A stretch of 20,066 bases of DNA, taken from NCBI GenBank assembly GCA_021811225.1, contig JAJZPJ010000023.1, positions 1 to 20,066 on the forward strand, read 5' to 3'. The DNA comes from Pseudomonadota bacterium (GTDB lineage Bacteria > Pseudomonadota > Gammaproteobacteria > Burkholderiales > Rhodocyclaceae). The position numbers and the translations under genes are program-made. The notes below the pieces were generated by a model, which saw nothing but the letters and a program-made list of their open reading frames with translations, had not been told where the DNA came from and did not search any database. Positions within the stretch are counted from its first letter, which is position 1; each line of letters starts with the position of its first letter. This document shows positions 7,235 to 14,553 of this stretch, piece after piece.

Positions 7235-8406
7235 CGCTGCTGGTCACCCGTACCGCGGCCGGCGCCATCGGCCGGAGCAGCGTGATGGCGGTGCGGGTCT
7301 GGCCGGCACCGGACTACACCCGCATCACGCTCGAAGACAGCCAGCCCCTGATATTCAGTTACCAGCAACTGAGCAATCCGGCGCGTCTGCTCGTGGATCT
7401 CGAAGGCGTCGAGTTCAACTCGGTGCTCGCCAAGCTGCCCGGCAGGATTTCCGCGGCCGATCCCTACATCAAGCAGATCCGCGCCGGCCGCAACCGGCCG
7501 GGCGTGGTGCGTCTGGTGGTCGACCTCAAGGGCAAGGTCAAGCCTCAGGTGTTCACCCTCAAGCCGGTCGGCGAATACGGCTACCGGCTGGTGCTCGACC
7601 TCTACCCGGCCGATCCGATCGATCCGCTGATGGCCTTGCTGCAGAAGCAGCCGAAGCTGCCGCAGCAGCAGCCGGGCGAGAATCCGGGGGAAATCGCGCG
7701 CATGGTCACCATCATGCTCGACCCCGGACACGGCGGCGAGGATCCCGGCGCCACCGGCCAGGCCGGCACGCACGAGAAGAACGTGGTGCTGTCGATCGCC
7801 CGCCGGCTCAGGAAGCGGATCGAAGCCGAACCGAACATGCGCACCGTCATGACCCGCGACGGCGACTACTTCATCCCCCTGGGCCAGCGCGTGGAGAAGG
7901 CCCGGCGCGTGCAGGCCGACCTGTTCGTCTCGGTGCACGCCGACGCCTTCACCAACCGGACCGCACACGGTTCCAGCGTCTTCGTGCTGTCCGAGCACGG
8001 CGCCTCGTCGGCCGCGGCGCGTTGGCTGGCGCGCCGCGAGAACGCCTCCGATCTGATCGGCGGGGTCGACCTCAAGGTCAAGGACCCCTATCTCGCGCGC
8101 ACCCTGCTCGACCTGTCGCAGACGGCCACCAGCAACGACAGCATGAAGCTGGGCCGGGACGTGCTCGGTCAATTGGGCGACGTCAACCCCCTGCACCAGG
8201 GCCGGGTCGAGGAGGCGGCCTTCGCCGTACTGAAGGCGCCCGACATTCCCTCGATCCTGGTCGAAACCGACTTCATCTCCAATCCCGAGGAAGAGCGGCG
8301 GCTAAACGACGACGCCTACCAGGACGTGATCGCCGATGCCATATTCAAGGGCGTCAAGAATTATTTCGCCAAGAACCCGCCGCTGGCGAAGTCCACGCTG
8401 AGCTGA
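7168..8406 (+). CDS. amiC: Tat-exported N-acetylmuramoyl-L-alanine amidase, AmiC type
   Basis: A 412-residue periplasmic zinc amidase that cuts septal peptidoglycan during cell division. The N-terminus is a twin-arginine signal: SRRGLLKL (10-17) followed by a hydrophobic stretch ending near AAGA. Residues about 40-147 are an AMIN domain, which localises such amidases to the septum. A Gln/Pro linker precedes the Amidase_3 domain (about 181-400) with zinc ligands H188 (DPGHGG), E203 (HEKN) and H257 (SVHAD), and catalytic E366 (VETDFISNPEEE). An insertion at about 275-330 is compatible with the autoinhibitory helix known in AmiB/AmiC enzymes. The ATG at 7168 is needed for the Tat signal even though it overlaps tsaE. 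The tsaE-amidase order is common in proteobacteria. Confidence 0.93.
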   Translation: MSEKLASGLSRRGLLKLGAASLTLLVTRTAAGAIGRSSVMAVRVWPAPDYTRITLEDSQPLIFSYQQLSNPARLLVDLEGVEFNSVLAKLPGRISAADPYIKQIRAGRNRPGVVRLVVDLKGKVKPQVFTLKPVGEYGYRLVLDLYPADPIDPLMALLQKQPKLPQQQPGENPGEIARMVTIMLDPGHGGEDPGATGQAGTHEKNVVLSIARRLRKRIEAEPNMRTVMTRDGDYFIPLGQRVEKARRVQADLFVSVHADAFTNRTAHGSSVFVLSEHGASSAAARWLARRENASDLIGGVDLKVKDPYLARTLLDLSQTATSNDSMKLGRDVLGQLGDVNPLHQGRVEEAAFAVLKAPDIPSILVETDFISNPEEERRLNDDAYQDVIADAIFKGVKNYFAKNPPLAKSTLS

Positions 8407-8425
8407 CTGAGGCCGCCGCCGAGGC

Positions 8426-8434
8426 TGCTATACT
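8426..8434 (+). promoter_or_regulatory. Extended -10 promoter candidate for ribF
   Basis: TGCTATACT is an extended -10 element (TGn plus TATACT) in the 49-nt gap between amiC and ribF. The best -35 is poor (CTGAGG at 8407-8412, 16-nt spacing). A run of seven T at 8440-8446 follows. A start near 8441 would give a leader of only about 15 nt, and no Shine-Dalgarno is visible before ribF. A weak CTGAG/CTCAG stem before the T run makes an amiC terminator the competing reading. Confidence 0.4.
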
Positions 8435-8455
8435 CAGCGTTTTTTTGGCGCGGTC

Positions 8456-9391
8456 ATGCTGGTTTTTCGCAGAGTCCCGGAACATGCGGCAACGCCGAGC
8501 GTGCTCACCATCGGCAACTTCGATGGTCTGCACCGCGGCCATCAGGCGCTGCTCGCGCGTCTGACGGCGCAGGCGCGGCGGCTCGGCCTGCCCTCCGCCC
8601 TGGTGACCTTCGAACCCCATCCGCGCGAATTCTTCGCCCCGGACCAGGCGCCGGCGAGGCTCACCAACCTGCGCGAGAAGCTGGCGTTAATCGAGCGGTG
8701 CGGCATCGACCGGGTCTATGTCTGCCGCTTCGACGCAGCGCTCGCCTCCTTGAGCGCGGAGGACTTCGCCCGCCGCATCCTGGTGCAGGGCCTGTCCGCC
8801 AGGCATCTGATCATCGGCGACGACTTCCGCTTCGGGCGTGGCCGCAGCGGCGACTGCGCGCTGCTGCAGGAAGTCGGCCAGCGCCACGGCTTCGGCGTCG
8901 AAGCCATGCCCACACTCGAATGGATGGGCGAACGCGTCTCCAGTTCGGCGCTGCGCGAGTGCCTGGAAGCGGGCGACATCGAACACGCCGCGCGCCTGCT
9001 CGGCCGGCCCTACGCTATCGCCGGCCGGGTGGTCGAGGGCAACAAGATCGGCCGCACACTGGGCTACCCGACCGCCAACGTGCAGCTGAAGCGCAAGCGT
9101 CTGCCGCTCGCCGGCATCTTCGCCGTCACCGTTTCCGGCCTGTCGGGCGAGCCCCTGCCAGGCGCCGCCAGCCTGGGGGTGCGGCCGACCTTGGGCGATG
9201 GACTGAAGCCCGTCCTGGAAGTCCATCTGCTCGATTTCGAGCGCTCGATCTATCGCGCCCACGTCGCGGTCAACTTCCTCCACAAGCTGCGCGACGAGGC
9301 CAAGTTCGACAGCCTGGAAGCCCTCAAGGCGCAGATCGCCCGCGACGTCGATGCCACCCGAACCTACTTCGCGAATACCCAAAATGGCTGA
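8456..9391 (+). CDS. ribF: Bifunctional riboflavin kinase / FAD synthetase RibF
   Basis: A 311-residue cytosolic enzyme that converts riboflavin to FMN and FMN to FAD. The N-terminal adenylyltransferase domain has GNFDGLHRGH (20-29), FEPHP (52-56), GDDFRFGRGRSGD (121-133) and SSSALR (162-167). The C-terminal kinase domain begins near 185 and has GRTLGYPTAN (199-208) and the E255VHLLDF region. Length is typical for the family. It overlaps ileS by 8 nt (ATGGCTGA), giving the ribF-ileS-lspA arrangement known from E. coli and many proteobacteria. The FAD it makes would serve the flavoprotein encoded later in the window, but no specific link is implied. Confidence 0.96.
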   Translation: MLVFRRVPEHAATPSVLTIGNFDGLHRGHQALLARLTAQARRLGLPSALVTFEPHPREFFAPDQAPARLTNLREKLALIERCGIDRVYVCRFDAALASLSAEDFARRILVQGLSARHLIIGDDFRFGRGRSGDCALLQEVGQRHGFGVEAMPTLEWMGERVSSSALRECLEAGDIEHAARLLGRPYAIAGRVVEGNKIGRTLGYPTANVQLKRKRLPLAGIFAVTVSGLSGEPLPGAASLGVRPTLGDGLKPVLEVHLLDFERSIYRAHVAVNFLHKLRDEAKFDSLEALKAQIARDVDATRTYFANTQNG

Positions 9392-12179
9392 TTACCGCAA
9401 GACCCTGAATCTTCCCGACACGCCCTTCCCGATGCGCGGCGACCTGGCCAAACGCGAACCCGGCTGGATCAAGGAATGGCAGGCGCAGGGGCTCTATCAG
9501 AAGATCCGCGAAGCTGCGCGCGGACGGCCGCGCTTCACCCTGCACGACGGCCCGCCCTACGCCAACGGCGACATCCACATCGGCCACGCGGTGAACAAGA
9601 TCCTCAAGGACATCATCGTCCGCGCCAAGACCCTGGCCGGTTTCGACGCGCCCTACGTGCCGGGCTGGGACTGCCACGGCCTGCCGATCGAGCACCAGAT
9701 CGAGAAGCTGCACGGCAAGAACATCCCCGCCGACCGGGTGCGCGAACTGTGCCGCGCCTACGCCGCGGAGCAGATCGAGCGGCAGAAGCGCGACTTCATC
9801 CGCCTGGGCGTCCTGGGCGAGTGGGACAACCCCTACCTGACCATGGCCTTCAAGACCGAGGCGGCGGAGATCCGCGCGCTGGGCAGGATGCTCGAACAGG
9901 GACAGCTGTATCGCGGCCTGAAGCCGGTCAACTGGTGTTTCGACTGCGGTTCGGCGCTGGCCGAGGCGGAGGTCGAATACCAGGACAAGAAGTCGCCGGC
10001 GATCGACGTCGGCTTCGAGGCGGTCGATCGCGACCGGATCAAAGCCGCCTTCGCTCTGGCGACGCTGCCGGACAAGCCGGTCTATGCGGTGATCTGGACG
10101 ACGACGCCCTGGACGATCCCGGCGAACCAGGCGCTGAACGTGCACCCGGAATTCAGCTACGACCTGGTGGATACCGAGCGCGGCCTGCTGATCCTGGCCA
10201 GCGACCTGGCCCCCCAGGCGCTGCTGCGTTACGGTCTGGGCGGTCCGGTGCTGGCCCGTACCCAGGGCGCCAAACTGGGACTGATCCGCTTTCGCCACCC
10301 CTTCTACCCGGAGCGCCTCTCGCCGGTTTTTCTCGGCGACTACGTCACCCTGGAGGCCGGCACCGGCATCGTGCACAGCGCCCCCGCCTACGGCCTGGAG
10401 GACTTCGCCTCCTGCCGTGCGCAGGGCATGAGCAACGACGAGATCCTGACGCCGGTGCTGGGCAACGGCCGCTTCGCCGACAGCCTGCCGCTGTTCGGCG
10501 GCATGAACATCTGGGCGGCCGCCCCCGCGATCATCGACAGGCTGCGCGAGGTCGGCGCCCTGTTCGACGCCGCCGAGATCAGCCATAGCTACATGCACTG
10601 CTGGCGCCACAAGACGCCGTTGATCTACCGCGCCACCACCCAGTGGTTCGTGCGCATGGACGGCGAGCGCACGCCGACGCTGCGTCAGACCGCGCTCGCC
10701 GCGATCGACGACACCCGCTTCTATCCCGCCTGGGGCCAGGCGCGGCTCGCCGCGATGATCGCCAACCGGCCCGACTGGTGCATCTCCCGCCAGCGCAACT
10801 GGGGCGTGCCGATTCCCTTCTTCCTGCACAACGAGACGGGCGAGCCGCATCCGCGCAGCGCCGAGCTGCTCGAACAGGTGGCTTCGAAGGTCGAGCGCTC
10901 CGGCATCGAGGCCTGGTTCAAGCTCGACGCCGAGGAACTGCTCGGCCCGGATGCCGCCCACTACAGCAAGATGAGCGACACCCTGGACGTCTGGTTCGAC
11001 TCGGGCACCACGCACTGGAGCGTGTTGCGCGGCTCGCACCGGGAGGTGAGCACCTTCCCGGCCGACCTCTATCTCGAAGGCTCCGACCAGCATCGCGGCT
11101 GGTTCCACTCCAGCCTGCTCACCGCTTGCGCGCTCGACGGCCGCGCCCCGTACCGGGCGCTCTTGACCCACGGTTTCGTGGTCGACGAGAACGGCCGCAA
11201 GAGGAGCAAGTCCCAGGGCAACGGCATGCCGCCGCAGGAGATCAGCGACAAGCTCGGGGCGGAGATCATCCGCCTGTGGATCGCCTCGTCCGACTATTCG
11301 GGCGAGCTGTCGATCTCCGATGAGATCCTGAAGCGGGTGGTCGAATCCTACCGCCGCATCCGCAACACGCTGCGCTTCCTGCTCGCCAACACCGCCGACT
11401 TCGACCCGGCGACGCAGATGCTCGCACCCGCGCAGTGGCTGGAGATCGACCGCCACGCGCTGGCCATGACCCGACAGTTGCAGGAACAGGTCGGCGCCGA
11501 CTACGAGCGCTACGAGTTCCACAAGGTGGTGCAGGCGCTGCAGAACTTCTGCTCGGAGGATCTCGGCGCCTACTATCTCGACATCCTCAAGGACCGGCTC
11601 TACACCACCGGCGCCGATTCGCGCCCGCGCCGCTCGGCCCAGAGCGCGCTCTGGCACATCCTGCAGAGCGTCACCCGGCTGATGGCGCCGGTGCTCGCCT
11701 TCACCGCCGAGGAGGTGTGGTCGGCGCTGGGCAACGCCGACAGCGTCATGCTCAGCACCTGGCATCGGCTGCCGGCGTCAGGCGACGAGGAGCAACTGCT
11801 CGATCGCTGGCGGCGGATCCGCGAAGTGCGCGCCGAGGTCAGCAAGGCGATGGAGGAGTTGCGCGCTGCCGGCGCGATCGGCTCGTCGCTGCAGGCGGAG
11901 GTGGAGATCCGCGCCAGCGGCGCCAAGTACGAGCTGCTCTCGGCGCTGGACGACGATCTGCGCTTCGTCCTGATCTGCTCCAGGACCACGCTGGTGAAAG
12001 CCGCCGACGTCGGCGCGGAAGCGGTGATCGTCACGCCATCGGCGCACGCCAAGTGCCCCCGCTGCTGGCACTGGCGCGATGACGTCGGCCGCCACGACCA
12101 CGCCGGCTTGCACCCGGAACTGTGCGGCCGCTGCGCATCCAACCTGTTCGGCGAGGGCGAGACGCGTGCGGCAGCCTAG
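9384..12179 (+). CDS. ileS: Isoleucyl-tRNA synthetase
   Basis: A 931-residue class I synthetase that charges tRNA-Ile and hydrolyses misactivated valine. HIGH is at 65-68 (NGDIHIGHAVNK). The editing domain contains WTTTPWTIPANQAL and TGIVHSAPAYGLEDF. The C-terminus ends in a four-cysteine zinc finger (CPRCWHW and CGRC), needed for the bacterial enzyme. The KMSKS loop reads KRSKS (606-610): codon 607 is AGG at 11202-11204, where ATG would give Met. The frame is otherwise intact. ATG 9384 was chosen because family similarity (MADYRKTLNLPDTPFPM) begins there. The start has no clear Shine-Dalgarno and lies within the ribF end, which suggests coupling. Confidence 0.97.
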   Translation: MADYRKTLNLPDTPFPMRGDLAKREPGWIKEWQAQGLYQKIREAARGRPRFTLHDGPPYANGDIHIGHAVNKILKDIIVRAKTLAGFDAPYVPGWDCHGLPIEHQIEKLHGKNIPADRVRELCRAYAAEQIERQKRDFIRLGVLGEWDNPYLTMAFKTEAAEIRALGRMLEQGQLYRGLKPVNWCFDCGSALAEAEVEYQDKKSPAIDVGFEAVDRDRIKAAFALATLPDKPVYAVIWTTTPWTIPANQALNVHPEFSYDLVDTERGLLILASDLAPQALLRYGLGGPVLARTQGAKLGLIRFRHPFYPERLSPVFLGDYVTLEAGTGIVHSAPAYGLEDFASCRAQGMSNDEILTPVLGNGRFADSLPLFGGMNIWAAAPAIIDRLREVGALFDAAEISHSYMHCWRHKTPLIYRATTQWFVRMDGERTPTLRQTALAAIDDTRFYPAWGQARLAAMIANRPDWCISRQRNWGVPIPFFLHNETGEPHPRSAELLEQVASKVERSGIEAWFKLDAEELLGPDAAHYSKMSDTLDVWFDSGTTHWSVLRGSHREVSTFPADLYLEGSDQHRGWFHSSLLTACALDGRAPYRALLTHGFVVDENGRKRSKSQGNGMPPQEISDKLGAEIIRLWIASSDYSGELSISDEILKRVVESYRRIRNTLRFLLANTADFDPATQMLAPAQWLEIDRHALAMTRQLQEQVGADYERYEFHKVVQALQNFCSEDLGAYYLDILKDRLYTTGADSRPRRSAQSALWHILQSVTRLMAPVLAFTAEEVWSALGNADSVMLSTWHRLPASGDEEQLLDRWRRIREVRAEVSKAMEELRAAGAIGSSLQAEVEIRASGAKYELLSALDDDLRFVLICSRTTLVKAADVGAEAVIVTPSAHAKCPRCWHWRDDVGRHDHAGLHPELCGRCASNLFGEGETRAAA

Positions 12180-12636
12180 ATTTTTCCTCTGGCTGGCGCT
12201 GTCCGCCGCCGTCGTCATTCTCGACCAGGCGAGCAAGGCCTGGCTGATGTCGGCCTTAACGCTCGGCCAGAGCGTCACGGTGACGCGCTTCTTCGACCTG
12301 GTGTTCGTCTTCAACCGCGGTGCCGCCTTCAGCTTTCTGTCGTCCGCCTCGGGCTGGCAGCGCTGGTTCTTCGTGGCGCTGGCGCTGGTGATCTCGGCCG
12401 GGGTCCTGACGCTGATGAAACACCACGCCCACGAGCGGCTGCAGCCGCTGGCGCTGGCGCTGGTGCTGGGCGGCGCCCTGGGCAACGTGATCGACCGGTT
12501 GAGCCACGGTGCGGTGGTGGACTTCCTCTACTTTCACATCGAACGCCACTACTGGCCGGCCTTCAATGTCGCCGACTCGGCCATCAGCATCGGCGTCGTC
12601 CTGATGCTCTGGCAGCAGTTCGCCCGAAGGAAGTAG
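12166..12636 (+). CDS. lspA: Lipoprotein signal peptidase (signal peptidase II)
   Basis: A 156-residue inner-membrane aspartyl protease that removes signal peptides from prolipoproteins. There are four hydrophobic segments (about 5-22, 60-80, 93-107, 133-150). The catalytic pair is Asp119 in HGAVVDF and Asp137 in FNVADSA, with the conserved FNRGAAFSF (49-57) and GGALGN (102-107). The start is GTG at 12166, 14 nt inside ileS. A longer frame would add a low-complexity stretch that is only out-of-frame ileS. GAGG lies 9 nt upstream of the GTG. The usual downstream partners fkpB and ispH are missing; the next gene is convergent. Confidence 0.94.
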   Translation: MRQPRFFLWLALSAAVVILDQASKAWLMSALTLGQSVTVTRFFDLVFVFNRGAAFSFLSSASGWQRWFFVALALVISAGVLTLMKHHAHERLQPLALALVLGGALGNVIDRLSHGAVVDFLYFHIERHYWPAFNVADSAISIGVVLMLWQQFARRK

Positions 12637-12645
12637 CCGGCCGGC

Positions 12646-14553
12646 TCAGAAGCGGTGGTTGAGCTGAACCCAGAAGCGCGGAATGCGGCGCGCGCCATCG
12701 CTGTCCTTGCCGTTGGCGTCGCTCAAAGGGTTGCTGCCCAGACGCCAGGCAGCGCTCACCTGAGCGGCGGTGCCGATCGTGTTCCAGTTCAAGCCGAGCC
12801 CCGCTCCGGCGAGTTCGATGCGATTGGGCACCTTGCCGCTCCCCGCCCAGGAAGCCCACGGCTTGCGGTTCTGCCGCACGCCTCCGGCATCGGCGAACGC
12901 GACCGCCTGAAATTCCCGGTTGAGACGCCCGCGCAACTCCAGGCTGGCCAGCCAACCCTCGTCGCCGCCTGCCTCGTTGACCGGGTAGGCGCGCACGCCG
13001 CCCGGGCCGCCGAGATAGAATTTTTCCGAGGAATCGAGGTTCTTCCCGGCGAGCTGGCCGGCCAAGTTGGCGTACAGGGTGAGGGCGCCTGCCACCGTCT
13101 GCAGGCGCGAGACGTTCCAGGAAAATTTTGAGTAGCCGCCCTGGGTACGGGCCGAGTCCGCATCGAAGGCGAGCTTGGCCGGCGCCGCCGACAGGTCGAG
13201 ACGAGCGCCGATGAGTGCCGCCGCATAGTTCGTATAAGCCGCGCCGAACCAGCCATCGAGGCTGTTGCCCGCCAAGCCGACGGAGAGGATATCGGCGCGC
13301 TTGTCGCTGCCGATCTCGCCCAGCGCGCGATTCACGTAGCGCCGCCGCTCGAAATCGACATCCAGATAGAGATTCCGTGCGCGGCTGCGGATGAGCGGAT
13401 AACTGGCGGAGAGGCCGGCGGTCGAGGCATCGCCGTTGGCATCGAGGCTGGCATAGTTGCCGCCCAATCGGTAGCGCAACGCCGCGATGTTGGCGCCGAG
13501 GCTGAGGCCGGAATAGCCCAGCGGCACGGCGACCGCGGCGCGCACATAATCTAGGCCGCTGGCGCCGATGGCGCTCAGGCTCACGCGTTCGCCGAGCCCG
13601 ACGGCGCCATTCAGGAAAAGTGCGGCATCGATCTGGTTGGCGCCGGTCCCCGGCGCGCCGCCGTTGCCGACGCCGATGCTGGCGGTCAGAAGCGGCGTAT
13701 CGGATAGGGCGAGATGCGCGTCGATCTCCCCTTCGCGGGCGCCAGGCACCAGCGTGACGCTGGCACTCACTCCGGCGAGGTCCTTGAGAAGCAAAACATT
13801 GCGCTCCAGCTGCCCGGTGTCGACGGGCCCGCCGATCGGCATGTTCTCGCTCAGGCTGCGCGCGGCGCGATCGCTGGACAGCCGTGCCGTCGGCTCGCTT
13901 GTCGTCACGAGAATCTTGCCCAGCCTGCCCTCGACCACGACGATGTCGACGATGCCGTCCTTGATCGCCTGCGGCGGCAAATAGGCGTGGGCGAGGTAGC
14001 CTCGTTCCCGGTAGAGCGCGGTGACGGCGGCGGCAGCGGCTTCCAGTCCGGCCAGGTCGAGCTTCTTGCCGATGAAGGGCAGGAGCCGCTCGTGGAGCCT
14101 GGCAGCGAAATCCGGCTCGGCGGCGCCGCTGATATGGAAATCGCGGACCAACACCTGCAGCTCGTCCGGGCCCGGACGAGCTGCCTCCGCTGGCGGAGGC
14201 ACCGCTCGCCTGGGCGCAGACTCGATACTGCGCAGCAGCGAGCCGGCGTCCGGCACTGGCGGGGAGAAGGAGTTCGCCGCGATCCGGTCATTTACCAGCG
14301 ACAGGCTGTGGTGCGCCTGTTCAGTCTGCAATTCTTCTCCGACTGCCTCGCGCGCGGCTCGCTCGGACGGCTTTGTCGATGGGGCCGGCGACTGCGGCGC
14401 GGGCAGCGAAGGCGCGGCATGGGGCAGCGGTTCGAGATTGCGCAGCAGGCTGCCGGCGTCGGGCGGATTCAGCCGGGCTTGGGCGTGACAGACGGCGGCT
14501 GCGAACAGCGCGAGGGCAGCAGCGGTACTCCGCCGTCTGGCCTGAGGACTCAT
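12646..14553 (-). CDS. Two-partner secretion outer-membrane transporter, FhaC/ShlB type (TpsB)
   Basis: A 635-residue outer-membrane pore of the Omp85/TpsB superfamily that secretes the TpsA exoprotein. A signal peptide ends near AVCHAQA (residue 26). A proline-rich region follows, with two exact copies of PDAGSLLR (31-38 and 101-108). The POTRA region starts about residue 130 (ELQVLVRDFHISG; RERGYLAHAYLPPQ; DIVVVEGRLGKI). The beta-barrel runs to the end, with VRAYP (520-524), equivalent to the VRGY motif of loop 6 with conserved Arg521, and a terminal Phe in WVQLNHRF. The ATG at 14553 shares one base with the stop of the upstream flavoprotein gene. Its 3' end faces lspA with 9 nt between stops. 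The likely cargo is the giant repeat protein encoded from 20066 down to 16969. Confidence 0.92.
   Translation of the reverse strand: MSPQARRRSTAAALALFAAAVCHAQARLNPPDAGSLLRNLEPLPHAAPSLPAPQSPAPSTKPSERAAREAVGEELQTEQAHHSLSLVNDRIAANSFSPPVPDAGSLLRSIESAPRRAVPPPAEAARPGPDELQVLVRDFHISGAAEPDFAARLHERLLPFIGKKLDLAGLEAAAAAVTALYRERGYLAHAYLPPQAIKDGIVDIVVVEGRLGKILVTTSEPTARLSSDRAARSLSENMPIGGPVDTGQLERNVLLLKDLAGVSASVTLVPGAREGEIDAHLALSDTPLLTASIGVGNGGAPGTGANQIDAALFLNGAVGLGERVSLSAIGASGLDYVRAAVAVPLGYSGLSLGANIAALRYRLGGNYASLDANGDASTAGLSASYPLIRSRARNLYLDVDFERRRYVNRALGEIGSDKRADILSVGLAGNSLDGWFGAAYTNYAAALIGARLDLSAAPAKLAFDADSARTQGGYSKFSWNVSRLQTVAGALTLYANLAGQLAGKNLDSSEKFYLGGPGGVRAYPVNEAGGDEGWLASLELRGRLNREFQAVAFADAGGVRQNRKPWASWAGSGKVPNRIELAGAGLGLNWNTIGTAAQVSAAWRLGSNPLSDANGKDSDGARRIPRFWVQLNHRF

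Noticed and set aside
7066..8196. 376-codon open frame antisense to tsaE and amiC
   Set aside because: Spans parts of two well-supported plus-strand genes and has no recognisable motif.
8407..8446. Intrinsic terminator of amiC
   Set aside because: A run of seven T is present, but the best stems are only 4-5 bp or have a long loop; the extended -10 TGCTATACT is the stronger signal. Kept as an alternative only.
9324..11765. 813-codon open frame antisense to ileS
   Set aside because: Shadow of the ileS codons; composition is typical of the antisense of GC-rich coding DNA.
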